Source: Chryseobacterium shigense (GTDB taxonomy: Bacteria; Bacteroidota; Bacteroidia; Flavobacteriales; Weeksellaceae). From it: a DNA stretch of 64,000 nucleotides. Of this stretch, positions 43,667-52,680 are shown piece by piece. The position numbers and the translations under genes were made by a program. Where the stretch lies: NCBI RefSeq assembly GCF_014207845.1, contig NZ_JACHLC010000001.1, forward strand, positions 1,054,001 through 1,118,000, given 5' to 3'. The stretch's first letter is position 1. Each line of letters starts with the position of its first letter. The notes below the pieces were generated by a model. The model was not told the origin of the DNA, did not search any database, and was given only the letters and a program-made list of their open reading frames with translations.

Positions 43667-43900
43667 ATGAAAAAATCAGTTTTTTATCACGCGGGATGCC
43701 CGGTATGTGTAAGCGCGGAACACGATATTGTTCAGCTTATCGGTACGGAAAATGTAGAAATCATTCATTTAGGGAATGACAGAAATAAAATTGCAGAGGC
43801 TGAGAACGCAGGCGTAAAATCAGTTCCTGCCCTGGTGACGCCTAACGGGAATGTTCTGCATATCAATTTCGGGGCTTCTATGGATGATGTTAAAAAGTAA
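43667..43900 (+). CDS. Small thioredoxin/glutaredoxin-like protein
   Basis: 77 residues with the dithiol motif AGCPVCVSAEHD (about residues 9-20) and the cis-proline block VKSVPALV. No signal peptide, so a cytoplasmic redox carrier. It starts 10 bp after the DapA-like gene and precedes a terminator. Confidence 0.85.
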   Translation: MKKSVFYHAGCPVCVSAEHDIVQLIGTENVEIIHLGNDRNKIAEAENAGVKSVPALVTPNGNVLHINFGASMDDVKK

Positions 43901-43941
43901 AAAAACCGGTGACTTCGAGAGCCTCAGTCACCAGTTTTTAT
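43901..43941 (+). terminator. Terminator after the thioredoxin-like gene
   Basis: Arms GGTGACT (43908-43914) and AGTCACC (43926-43932) around TCGAGAGCCTC, then T5. Confidence 0.85.
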
Positions 43942-43984
43942 CGGGCATTCAATAATTTTGAATCCGTTTACTATTTAAGTTGTA

Positions 43985-44021
43985 GAAAAGGTGGTTTCGA
44001 GAATCTCAGCCACCCTTTTTA
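43985..44021 (-). terminator. Terminator of the PNPOx-like gene
   Basis: Arms GGTGGTT (43990-43996) and AGCCACC (44008-44014), with a loop like that of the neighbouring hairpin (43908-43932). It has A-rich and T-rich flanks, so it works from either side. Confidence 0.8.
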
Positions 44022-44022
44022 T

Positions 44023-44529
44023 TTACACAATTGCGTTGCCTTCCACACCATCAGAATTATTCGTTTTAATCCCGGTTATAGCCGCTGTAACGAAACTGAA
44101 CAGGCTGACAAGTTTCCCTGCTTTGGTGTCCCAATAGTATGTTTCTTTAGGTTCTACCCGGATAATGGTTACATCCGGATCATCTTTTCCGTCAAACCAT
44201 GCTTTAGCCATAGGCGACCATTTTTCTTCAATCGTGGCTTTATCTTTATAAACTGAAGCTTCACCATAAACAGAAAGATACTGAGAATCGCTGTTGTTCA
44301 TAAAAAACAGCTGTACTCTCCGGTCTTCCTTTATTTCAAAATTTTTATTGCTGGTTCCACTGCTGATAAACCATAAATTTCCGTTATCGTCCGTTTCCTG
44401 CAATGTCATAGGGCGGGAGTTGACGGGAGTGGTACCCAGTTCTGTACAGAACATGCATATTCTTGCCTTTTCCGACAGTTCTTTAATTTTTTTAATAGCT
44501 TCAAGGTGGGTTAAATTCTGTGTTGACAT
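44023..44529 (-). CDS. Pyridoxamine 5'-phosphate oxidase-like (general stress protein 26 type)
   Basis: 168 residues with a split-barrel flavin-binding fold. RPMTLQETDDNGNLWFISSGTSNK, VQLFFMNNSDSQYLSVYGEA and WFDGKDDPDVTIIRVEP are typical of the stress-protein branch, not of PdxH. It likely binds FMN or F420-like flavins. It is transcribed alone on the minus strand. Confidence 0.87.
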   Translation of the reverse strand: MSTQNLTHLEAIKKIKELSEKARICMFCTELGTTPVNSRPMTLQETDDNGNLWFISSGTSNKNFEIKEDRRVQLFFMNNSDSQYLSVYGEASVYKDKATIEEKWSPMAKAWFDGKDDPDVTIIRVEPKETYYWDTKAGKLVSLFSFVTAAITGIKTNNSDGVEGNAIV

Positions 44530-44665
44530 AATATTATATTTTTAGTGATTGGTAATGAGAAATTATAATGAATTAACTTCTGAAAAAGACACTTCAGTAA
44601 CATTCACCGTTAAATATTCAAATACCTGACCAAACAGAATGAGTGTGGTAGCAATATCCGAAGTT

Positions 44666-45031
44666 TTATTTATTATTAGCTGCAATGGTTTCCTGAAGGT
44701 CACTCCATGCACCACCGTTATGTATATACTTAAAGCCTCTTTCCTTCAAAATATTTTCAGCTTTTACACTTCTAAGTCCGTGAGAGCATACTGTGATATA
44801 GGTTTTATCCGGATCAAGTTCAATATATCTTTCGCGGATGGTTCCCAGAGAGATATTAACAGAGCCTTCAATATGCCCCGTTTTAAATTCCTTTTCAGTT
44901 CTTACATCCAGAATAACAGCCCCTTTTTTAATAAGTCCATCTAAGCCGTTATCCAATGTCTGATATCTGTAAACCCGGTAAATAATATAAACTGTAAGAA
45001 TTACTCCACATACTATCAATACATTCTTCAT
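44666..45031 (-). CDS. Membrane-anchored rhodanese domain protein
   Basis: 121 residues: one N-terminal membrane segment (about 3-20) and a rhodanese domain (about 30-118) with DVRTEKEFKTGHIEGSVNI and the active-site loop CSHGLRSVKA. It probably carries persulphide sulphur at the membrane. Its start overlaps the DUF3817 stop by 4 bp, making it the third gene of a TetR-controlled unit. Confidence 0.88.
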   Translation of the reverse strand: MKNVLIVCGVILTVYIIYRVYRYQTLDNGLDGLIKKGAVILDVRTEKEFKTGHIEGSVNISLGTIRERYIELDPDKTYITVCSHGLRSVKAENILKERGFKYIHNGGAWSDLQETIAANNK

Positions 45032-45330
45032 AGTTTACTTAAGATTTTATTGTCAATATAAAAGGTTCCGAACGGAATGAAACACGCCAGAATTACTTTC
45101 CAGGTGGTTTCTTTAAATTTCCATCGCTGCTCAACCCCTACACTCAGCGTATTAAACAGGAAAAGCAGGAATAATGTCCCATGAATAGGCCCCATTACTC
45201 TTACAAGAGCTGGATTTCCCAGCCAATACTTCATAGGTACTGCAATGAATACAAGCGTTAACAGGGATATTCCTTCCAGAATGGCCAGAATTCTCAGGCG
45301 CCCGATTTTTGTTTTTAATAAATGCGTCAT
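45028..45330 (-). CDS. DUF3817 membrane protein
   Basis: 100 residues from MTHLLKTKIGRLR, with three membrane segments. RILAILEGISLLTLVFIAVPMKYW is the family hallmark. A longer reading would overlap the gene before it. The function is unknown. It lies 2 bp after the cytochrome-b-like membrane gene. Confidence 0.87.
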   Translation of the reverse strand: MTHLLKTKIGRLRILAILEGISLLTLVFIAVPMKYWLGNPALVRVMGPIHGTLFLLFLFNTLSVGVEQRWKFKETTWKVILACFIPFGTFYIDNKILSKL

Positions 45331-45332
45331 AA

Positions 45333-45791
45333 TTATCTTAAATATGGTCTGTTGGCGAGAGGGGAGAACGGCCACGGAATTGCAATGAAAATAATTACTA
45401 AAGCAATGGTGAACCAGATAAACATAGTTTTGAATTTTTCATGATCCGTTTCTTTTCTTTTTGCCAAAGCAGAGCCTACCGTAATCAGTACAACTGAAGT
45501 AATCATAAGTGAAATATGGATTAAACCGAAAAAAAGCAGATCTAACGAAGCTTTAGCTTCACCGGGGTTTTTCCAGAAATACTTTACAATTGGACTTTTT
45601 GTATAGAGAATAATTCCCAAAGCCAATTGAATATGGGCAATTGTTGCCGTCCAATGCCTTACCGAATCATCAGTTTTATTAAATATTTTATGATGGAAAT
45701 ACCCTCTGAACGCTATCCATATGGCATAAATAAGACTTAATAAAACAATCCAACGGAACATAGAATGAAGAAATGTAAGCGTCTGATACAT
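45333..45791 (-). CDS. Four-helix integral membrane protein, cytochrome b-like
   Basis: 152 residues with four membrane segments. Histidines at HSMFRW, HHKIF, HWTATIAHIQ and HISLMI could ligate heme, but I cannot name a family firmly. It is the first gene of a three-gene operon with DUF3817 and a rhodanese. A TetR-type palindrome overlaps its promoter region. Confidence 0.75.
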   Translation of the reverse strand: MYQTLTFLHSMFRWIVLLSLIYAIWIAFRGYFHHKIFNKTDDSVRHWTATIAHIQLALGIILYTKSPIVKYFWKNPGEAKASLDLLFFGLIHISLMITSVVLITVGSALAKRKETDHEKFKTMFIWFTIALVIIFIAIPWPFSPLANRPYLR

Positions 45792-45811
45792 GATAGTTTT
45801 TTAGAACGCTT

Positions 45812-45849
45812 CAAAGGTATAATAAAAACATACTAATTAGTATGTTTTT
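45812..45849 (-). promoter_or_regulatory. 26-bp perfect palindrome and -7 box before the membrane/rhodanese operon
   Basis: The palindrome 45824-45849 (core CATACTAATTAGTATG, 13-bp arms) lies immediately upstream of TACCTTTG (45812-45819, minus). A repressor bound there would block the promoter. The TetR gene ends 14 bp away. Confidence 0.7.
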
Positions 45850-45862
45850 TGATAAAAAATTA

Positions 45863-46450
45863 TCAAAGTGAATTAAAATAAGACTTAAGTCCCTTTAAAT
45901 AAATAAGATACACATATTTTGAATTTTCCAGTTTACCCAAATTCCGCACTCCCCAATAGCCGGACATTACGAAAACAGCAATTTCTCTGGCATTCACATC
46001 AGCTTTTACCATGCCTTTTTTCTTTCCATTTTCAATACAAGCTATCATCGCATTTTCCCATTGCTTTGAAAGTTCGTTTAATGCTTTGGTAAAATCTACA
46101 TTCCAGGGAGCCATTTCCTGTGTGAAATTGGAAGCGGGACAGCCATATTCAACCTTTAAAAAATCATTTTCCATTAAAATGCTGTACACCAGGTTATAAA
46201 TATTTTCTAAAGGATCATTACTGTTTTGCAGGGGCTCAATGAAAGTACTCCTGAAATTGTTGATCAAAAGTTCATTAATAATAGCCAATCCCATTTCGTC
46301 CTTTGTTTTAAAATGATAATAAAAAGCTCCTTTTGTAACCTGTGTAGTTGCAATGATCTCATCTACACTTGTAGTTTGGTAACCTTTTGTATAGATCAAT
46401 TCAAAGGCTTTCTGAAGAATATTCAATCGCGTGGCTTCTGATTTTTTCAT
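45863..46450 (-). CDS. TetR/AcrR family regulator
   Basis: 195 residues from MKKSEATRLNILQKAFELI. The N-terminal HTH (TSVDEIIATTQVTKGAFYYHFKTKDEM) is followed by a helical ligand domain with a TetR_C-type region (NLGKLENSKYVYLIYLKGLK). The 13 residues before the chosen start lack family support. It is followed at once by a perfect palindrome and a three-gene operon that it most likely represses. Confidence 0.9.
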   Translation of the reverse strand: MKKSEATRLNILQKAFELIYTKGYQTTSVDEIIATTQVTKGAFYYHFKTKDEMGLAIINELLINNFRSTFIEPLQNSNDPLENIYNLVYSILMENDFLKVEYGCPASNFTQEMAPWNVDFTKALNELSKQWENAMIACIENGKKKGMVKADVNAREIAVFVMSGYWGVRNLGKLENSKYVYLIYLKGLKSYFNSL

Positions 46451-46596
46451 TAAATGAACGGGATTTATTGCAAAGAAACGGAATTTCAAAACAACAAACT
46501 ATTATTATTCTGATAATAAACTAGAATTTAAATAATTTTTATAATACAATTATTCAGCGGAAATTTGCATAGTCAATTCAACAAAATTACAACACA

Positions 46597-47817
46597 ATGA
46601 ATTATCAGAAAGAAATACAGGTCAATACAAAATCTGCCATGAAAAGCAAAGGGCTTCCGGCAGCATTATGGGCATTAACAATCAGTGCATTTGGAATAGG
46701 AACAACAGAATTTGTGATTGTAGGGCTTCTTCCTACTGTGGCAGGAGATCTTGGTATCAGTATTCCTTCCGCCGGGTTACTGGTAAGTTTATATGCTATT
46801 GGTGTAGCTATAGGTGCTCCCATACTAACGGCCTTAACCGGGAAAATTCCACGCAAAACATTACTTATTTCAATCATGGCTTTATTTGTGATAGGGAATG
46901 GGCTGGCTTCTGTTGCTCCGGGATTTATCACATTGGTTATGGCCAGAATCCTCACAGGATTTGCCCACGGAGTTTATTTTTCCATTGGTTCCACTATTGC
47001 AGCATCGCTGGTTCCGGAAGAGAAGAGAGCTACAGCCATTTCAATTATGTTTGCAGGACTTACCCTTGCCATTGTAACCGGAGTTCCTCTGGGAACTTTT
47101 ATAGGTCAGCATTTCGGGTGGAGAGCAACTTTTATAGGTGTTTCCATTCTTGGAATCATAGGTTTACTGGCAAGTATGTTGCTGGTTCCCAAAAATCTTA
47201 AAAGTGAACAGACTGCTTCTTTGAAAAGCCTTCCGAAAGTATTTGGAAACAAACGTATGATTTTTGCATTTTTAATGACTGCAATGGGGTACGGAGGAAC
47301 ATTTGTTGTTTTCACGTATCTATCCCCGATCTTACAGCAGATTGCAGGATTTAAGGAATCAACGGTCACTTTTATTCTCCTTATCTATGGAATCGCAATT
47401 GCGCTAGGAAACCTTCTGGGTGGAAAAACAGCCAATAAAAATCCCCTGAAGGCACTTCTGTGGATGTTTGCAGCACAGGGACTGGTATTGCTTGCCTTTT
47501 ATTTTACAGCCGGCAGCCAGATTTTAAGTATCATCACCTTATTCCTTTTGGGAGGGCTATCTTTTGCAACCGTACCGGGACTTCAGCTTTTGGTGGTTCA
47601 GATTGCAGAAAAAGAGCTTCCCGGAACTGAAGATGTGGCATCAGGAATTAATATTGCGGCATTCAATATAGGAATTGCCATTGGTTCTTACACCGGAGGG
47701 ATTATTGTAACTTCTTCTCTGGGACTGGCCAGCACACCGTGGATCGGAGCTTTATTTTTACTGGTTACCGTGTTAATTACGGTTTACAGTATCCGTTTAA
47801 GCAAAAACAAAAAATAA
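46597..47817 (+). CDS. MFS efflux transporter (AraJ-like)
   Basis: 406 residues with twelve membrane segments. FGIGTTEFVIVGLLPTVAGDL, LTGKIPRKTLL and RILTGFAHGVYFSIGS mark the drug/sugar efflux group. It is divergent from the TetR gene, so it may share that control. The box upstream is the variant GAAATTTG (46560-46567). Confidence 0.9.
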   Translation: MNYQKEIQVNTKSAMKSKGLPAALWALTISAFGIGTTEFVIVGLLPTVAGDLGISIPSAGLLVSLYAIGVAIGAPILTALTGKIPRKTLLISIMALFVIGNGLASVAPGFITLVMARILTGFAHGVYFSIGSTIAASLVPEEKRATAISIMFAGLTLAIVTGVPLGTFIGQHFGWRATFIGVSILGIIGLLASMLLVPKNLKSEQTASLKSLPKVFGNKRMIFAFLMTAMGYGGTFVVFTYLSPILQQIAGFKESTVTFILLIYGIAIALGNLLGGKTANKNPLKALLWMFAAQGLVLLAFYFTAGSQILSIITLFLLGGLSFATVPGLQLLVVQIAEKELPGTEDVASGINIAAFNIGIAIGSYTGGIIVTSSLGLASTPWIGALFLLVTVLITVYSIRLSKNKK

Positions 47818-47838
47818 TTTCACCTGTTTATATATTTT

Positions 47839-47870
47839 AAAGACTGCCTGTTATCGGGCAGTCTTTTGGT
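47839..47870. terminator. Bidirectional terminator between MFS and pdeM
   Basis: Arms AAAGACTGCC (47839-47848) and GGCAGTCTTT (47857-47866), followed by TTGGTTTTTT. The stem core is the same as at 5996-6015. Confidence 0.88.
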
Positions 47871-47887
47871 TTTTTAAACAGTTTTAA

Positions 47888-48532
47888 TCATATCTCATGA
47901 ATCCCGGAATCTGTAAAGACAAAGAATTTTCCATCTTTGGGAACATTTTTGGTATCCAGGCCGGTAAATTCACTGAAAGCGGGAAGCAGCAGCTGGTTTT
48001 TTGTCTGAACAAAACAAGGAAGCCTGATATTTTTAACAGAAGAACTCAGTACCACGCCCGGATGAATATGCCCTGTGATCTGAAATTCAGGTATCGTTGT
48101 ATCAAAATCATGGATCATTGTAAAACCGTCAATTGTAAGGGAATCAGATTTAAAATTCAGGCATAATTTCTGTTCCAGTTCCTTGGATAAACGGTCATGA
48201 TTGCCTTTGATAAGATAAAAAAGAAGATCAGGATACTGATTTCTCCAATTGCAGAACTCGTCAACATCTGAATTATCTCCGGCATGAAGCAGATCCCCAA
48301 CCACAATGAACTTTTCGGGCTGAAAATATTCAATAAGAACGGAAAGCCTTTCCAGATCACTTTTCATGATATGATTGGCCAGTGCAATGCCATTTTTCCT
48401 GAAATGAGCAGTTTTTCCAATATGAAGATCGGAGAGAATCAATGCTTTCTCTTTTTTCCAAAATGCTGCCCGTTGGTTGGTTAAAGTGAAAACTTCGTTG
48501 TTTATACTGATATTTTTTACTGCAATGTTCAA
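47888..48532 (-). CDS. pdeM: Ligase-associated metallophosphoesterase PdeM
   Basis: 214 residues. The binuclear metal motifs are LSDLHIGKTAHFRKNG, VGDLLHAGD, GNHD and TGHIHPG, all of the calcineurin-like fold. It is the fourth member of the ligase-associated DNA repair set (exonuclease, ligase, Lhr helicase, PdeM). It starts 118 bp beyond the helicase stop. Confidence 0.92.
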   Translation of the reverse strand: MNIAVKNISINNEVFTLTNQRAAFWKKEKALILSDLHIGKTAHFRKNGIALANHIMKSDLERLSVLIEYFQPEKFIVVGDLLHAGDNSDVDEFCNWRNQYPDLLFYLIKGNHDRLSKELEQKLCLNFKSDSLTIDGFTMIHDFDTTIPEFQITGHIHPGVVLSSSVKNIRLPCFVQTKNQLLLPAFSEFTGLDTKNVPKDGKFFVFTDSGIHEI

Positions 48533-48650
48533 TTTTTGTATTGATATATTAATGATTTTTCAGCTACCCCGTATTTTGCTATGTAAAATCCACCCTTTCA
48601 GAGAAGGGGAATTATGCAATCCCGGACCCCGGTACCACGAAACTAGATAA

Positions 48651-51098
48651 TCAACCGTTTTTCCGAGCCTGTTCTACCATCCGTTTGATTCTTGCATCCA
48701 GACTTTCACTCGAAAGCGTCTGCCTTAAACTGTCTACTTTGATCGGGAAACTGAGCGGTGTAAAGGTATGGGAATATTTTAAAATGATTTTTGATTTTTC
48801 AATTCTTTTAAAAGCCTCCACAAGACGTGGTTCCTGAAGCTGCATATTGAAAACTTCGGTATAGGCCTGCCTCACAAGGAAATGATTGGGATCATAGTCT
48901 TCCAATACTTTAAAAATTAAACCTGCAGAACTCTGAAGTGATTTGTTGGAACGCTGTTTTCCTGCATAATTCTGGATCACCATTCCCGAGATCACTGCAA
49001 TATCACGGAATTTACGTCTTGCCATTTCCGCCGAATTAATACTGGCTATAACATCATTCATCAGGTTTTCCCTGGTCAGGATTTTATCCAGATTACCTTC
49101 ATTCAAAGGAATTTCCTTGTCACTGAATAGTTCAAAACCATAATCATTCATCGCCATAGAGAAAGAGATAGGGGCAAGTTTAGAAATGCGGTAGGCAATC
49201 AGCGCAGCCATTACTTCATGAACCAGACGGCCTTCAAAAGGATACATAAAAAGGTGATAGCCTTCGCGGTTTTTAATCAGCTCAACCAGAAATTCATCTT
49301 CTTTAGGAATATGGGAATTTTTTTCCTGATTGGCCAGTAAAGGATGAAGAAATTTCAGTTCTTTTTCTGATGCTTTAGGATTTAAGGTGTGAGAGAGTTT
49401 TTCCCTTAGAAAATGCCCCAGATTTGAGCTTAAAGGAAGCCTGCCGCCAAGATAACTCGGAGCCATGGCTTTTCCTTTTGCTGAACGCACATAAACCGTC
49501 ATATCTTTGATCATGGCCACTTCAAGTGTTCGCCCGGCGAGAATAAATTTTTCCTCTTTTTTTAATTTTGAAATAAAATATTCTTCCACCATTCCGATAT
49601 AACCGCCGGAAATAAATTTTACCTTCAGCATGGCATCACTTACGATAACGCCCATATTCATGCGGTGGAGCATAGCAATTTTCCGGGAAGTCACTCTATA
49701 AAGACCGTCTTCCATAATCACTATTTTGTGGAATTCTTCATAGCTTTTCAGAACGCTTCCGCCAATGGTGAGAAAATCGAGGATGCTTTTCCATTCTTCT
49801 GCGGTCATTTCCTGGAAAGCGTATATTTTTTTTATTCTTTCAAATGTTTCTTCAGGATAAAATCCGTCACCAACTGCCAGCGTCATCAGAAACTGAACAA
49901 GTACATCAAAGCATAAAACCTGTGGTTCACGGGGTTCTATTACTTTCTGCTTTACGGCTTCTTTTAGTGCTGCTACCTCGATCAGTTCAAGAGAATGAGT
50001 GGGAACACAGTAAATTTTAGAGGTTTCAAAAGGGGAGTGTCCGCTCCGTCCTGCCCGCTGTAGAAATCTTGCCACACCTTTTGCCGAACCAATCTGGATA
50101 ACGGTATCTACGGGCTTAAAATCAATTCCGAGATCTAAAGAGGAAGTGGATACTACAGCTTTCAGTTTTCCTGCACTTAAGTTTTCTTCGATCCAGATGC
50201 GCAGATGGGCATCAATAGAACTGTGGTGAATAGCAATCTGACCGGCAAAATCAGGATAGGCATCCAGTAAAAGCTGATACCACATTTCACTCTGACTTCT
50301 TGTATTGGTAAAAACAATGGTAGATTTTGATTCAAGGATAATCGGGACAATTTTATCGGCTAATTTTGCTCCCAAATGTCCGGCCCAGGGAAGTATTTCA
50401 ATCTCATCCGGAATTACCGGGAGAATATCTATTTTTTTATGTTCTTTGGCGGTGATCTTTGTTTTTTTAATGTCATATGGAATCAAAACGTCCATTGCTT
50501 CTTCCAGGTTTCCAATGGTTGCCGTAATTCCCCATATTTTTATTTCAGGAACATACTTTCTCAGTTGAGAGACAGCAAGTTCTACCATAACACCACGTTT
50601 TGAACCAAGCAATTCATGCCATTCATCTACTGCAACACACTTCATACTCTGGAAAAACCGGGCATGATTTTTCTGTCCCAGAAGCAGATGAAGGCTTTCA
50701 GGAGTAACAACCAGAATCTCAGGCATATTTCTGACCTGCTGCTGTCTTACTTTCGGATCGGTATCACCATTTCGTACTCCAACAGTCCAGTCGAGGCCAA
50801 TTTCATCCATTGCTTCCTGCATAGCTTTGGCAATATCTTTAGACAGAGAGCGAAGGGGAGTGATCCAGATCATTTTCAGTCCTTTACCGTATTTTTCAGG
50901 ATGATTCATAAAATCTGAGATCAGGGCAAGGAAAACTGAAAATGTTTTTCCGAAACCTGTTGGCGCAACAACCATTCCGCTATATCCGTTTCCGAATTTC
51001 TGCCAGGTGTCTATCTGAAATTTGAAAGGGGAAATATCTTTATCAGCCATCCACTGCTGAATGACCTTGAATCCGTTGGTATTTTCAAATGCTTTCAA
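48651..51098 (-). CDS. Ligase-associated DEXH helicase (Lhr-Core type)
   Basis: 815 residues. Walker A APTGFGKTF, the DEWH box (VDEWHELLGS), SSLDLGIDFKPVD and QRAGRSGHSP define a superfamily 2 helicase; the winged-helix and Lhr-core domain follow. The enzyme unwinds RNA:DNA or DNA duplexes 3' to 5' and accompanies an ATP-dependent ligase. It begins 1 bp after the ligase stop. Confidence 0.95.
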   Translation of the reverse strand: MKAFENTNGFKVIQQWMADKDISPFKFQIDTWQKFGNGYSGMVVAPTGFGKTFSVFLALISDFMNHPEKYGKGLKMIWITPLRSLSKDIAKAMQEAMDEIGLDWTVGVRNGDTDPKVRQQQVRNMPEILVVTPESLHLLLGQKNHARFFQSMKCVAVDEWHELLGSKRGVMVELAVSQLRKYVPEIKIWGITATIGNLEEAMDVLIPYDIKKTKITAKEHKKIDILPVIPDEIEILPWAGHLGAKLADKIVPIILESKSTIVFTNTRSQSEMWYQLLLDAYPDFAGQIAIHHSSIDAHLRIWIEENLSAGKLKAVVSTSSLDLGIDFKPVDTVIQIGSAKGVARFLQRAGRSGHSPFETSKIYCVPTHSLELIEVAALKEAVKQKVIEPREPQVLCFDVLVQFLMTLAVGDGFYPEETFERIKKIYAFQEMTAEEWKSILDFLTIGGSVLKSYEEFHKIVIMEDGLYRVTSRKIAMLHRMNMGVIVSDAMLKVKFISGGYIGMVEEYFISKLKKEEKFILAGRTLEVAMIKDMTVYVRSAKGKAMAPSYLGGRLPLSSNLGHFLREKLSHTLNPKASEKELKFLHPLLANQEKNSHIPKEDEFLVELIKNREGYHLFMYPFEGRLVHEVMAALIAYRISKLAPISFSMAMNDYGFELFSDKEIPLNEGNLDKILTRENLMNDVIASINSAEMARRKFRDIAVISGMVIQNYAGKQRSNKSLQSSAGLIFKVLEDYDPNHFLVRQAYTEVFNMQLQEPRLVEAFKRIEKSKIILKYSHTFTPLSFPIKVDSLRQTLSSESLDARIKRMVEQARKNG

Positions 51099-51099
51099 A

Positions 51100-52680
51100 T
51101 TATTGGATCAGTTTTTTTATTTCTTCCAGTTCATCAATTTCGTCTACGGTTTTATCTTTCCGCCATCTTACAATTCTTGGAAATCTTAAAGCAACTCCGC
51201 TTTTATGCCTGCTGCTGAATCCTATACCTTCAAAAGCAATTTCAAAAACCAGTTCAGCTTTCACCGTACGGACAGGCCCGAACTTTTCAATAGCATTTTT
51301 ATTGACGAACTTACTGACTTCCATGATTTCTTTATCGGTAAGCCCTGAATATGCTTTTGCAATGGTCACCAGAGTGTCCCCGTTTTTTACGGCAAAGGTA
51401 TAATCCGTGTAGTAGGCACTTCGTCTTCCGCTACCTTTCTGGGCATAAATCAAAACAGCATCAATCGTTAACGGGCTCACTTTCCATTTCCACCAATCGC
51501 CTTTTTTCCGTCCGGAATGATAGGGTGAGTTTTTCTGTTTTAGCATTAAGCCTTCACTGTTGATGTTTCTTGATTCTTCCCGCACTGTATTCAGATCTTC
51601 CCATTGAGCAAAATCAATGAGCTGTGAAAGTTTAATGTTGGGAGGAGTTTCATTCAACAGCAATTCTTCCAGCATGGCTCGCCTTGCAGCCATAGGTTTT
51701 TCCCGGAGGTCGGTTCCTTCAAGTTCCAGCAGATCATATACAAAAACTTCAATAGGAATATCCGTCAGCATTTTCTTTGTTAAAGTTTTCCTGTTTAATC
51801 TTTTCTGTAATTCATTAAAATTTAAAACATTAGCATCCTTTACCGCAAGTATTTCTCCATCTAAAACAAAATTACCTTTCATAGCCTGTACGGTCTCTTT
51901 TATTTCCGGGAACTGATCTGTTACCAGCTCTTCGCCTCTGGACCAGATAAAGACTTCATCATTCCTGCGGATAATCTGCCCGCGGATTCCGTCCCATTTA
52001 TATTCTACCTGCCAGTCTTCCGGATTTCCAAGTTCTTCCGGTTCTTTTTCCAGCGGATAAGCCAAACAGAAAGGATAGGGTTTTGAATTATCCGGATTAA
52101 CATTTTCTGCCGAGATCAATTCCTTAAATGACACTTCACCGGGTATCCATTTTCCCATGAGGCTATGCATCAGCGTGCTTGACTCCTGGGAAGAGAATTT
52201 GGTGAGTGCATTAATCAGAGTTTTATCAGAAACACCGATACGGAAGCTTCCGCCAAGCAGCTTGTTGAATATCAGTCGCTCAGTATAATCTAAACCGTTC
52301 CAGGATTTCAGTACAAATTCTTTCTTTTCAGCATCGGATTTATCTTTTAAACCAACAATATCCGTCATCCACCGGGAAAGAGTCCGGTCTATTTTTTCTG
52401 AGGGTGGAGGAAGGATCAGTGAAATGGTTTCCCCCAGATCTCCCACTGAAGAATAGCTTTCCTGAAACAGCCAGAATGGCAGCTGTGCAATTTCCAGCGC
52501 CCATTCTTTCATATAATTGGTATTAACGTTCCTTTTAGGTCTTTTCCCTGTGAACAGGGCAATGAACCATACTTTATCTTCATCAGGAGCACGTTCCAGA
52601 TAATCGATAATGGCGTCTATTTTTGCATTGGTCTTATTGGTGGTTTCCAGCGCATTGATCAGGTCGGCAAAATGTTTCAT
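51100..52680 (-). CDS. ATP-dependent DNA ligase (ligase-associated repair cluster)
   Basis: 526 residues: an N-terminal helical DNA-binding domain, an adenylation domain with catalytic Lys228 in VEYKWDGIRGQ and an OB-fold domain ending FPRIVRWRKDK. It seals nicks with ATP, separate from the NAD-dependent replicative LigA. It overlaps the exonuclease gene by 4 bp and precedes the helicase by 1 bp. Confidence 0.96.
   Translation of the reverse strand: MKHFADLINALETTNKTNAKIDAIIDYLERAPDEDKVWFIALFTGKRPKRNVNTNYMKEWALEIAQLPFWLFQESYSSVGDLGETISLILPPPSEKIDRTLSRWMTDIVGLKDKSDAEKKEFVLKSWNGLDYTERLIFNKLLGGSFRIGVSDKTLINALTKFSSQESSTLMHSLMGKWIPGEVSFKELISAENVNPDNSKPYPFCLAYPLEKEPEELGNPEDWQVEYKWDGIRGQIIRRNDEVFIWSRGEELVTDQFPEIKETVQAMKGNFVLDGEILAVKDANVLNFNELQKRLNRKTLTKKMLTDIPIEVFVYDLLELEGTDLREKPMAARRAMLEELLLNETPPNIKLSQLIDFAQWEDLNTVREESRNINSEGLMLKQKNSPYHSGRKKGDWWKWKVSPLTIDAVLIYAQKGSGRRSAYYTDYTFAVKNGDTLVTIAKAYSGLTDKEIMEVSKFVNKNAIEKFGPVRTVKAELVFEIAFEGIGFSSRHKSGVALRFPRIVRWRKDKTVDEIDELEEIKKLIQ

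Noticed and set aside
46668..47201. 177-residue frame inside the MFS gene
   Set aside because: Rich in Cys, His, Tyr and Arg, the typical shadow of a hydrophobic membrane protein in another frame.
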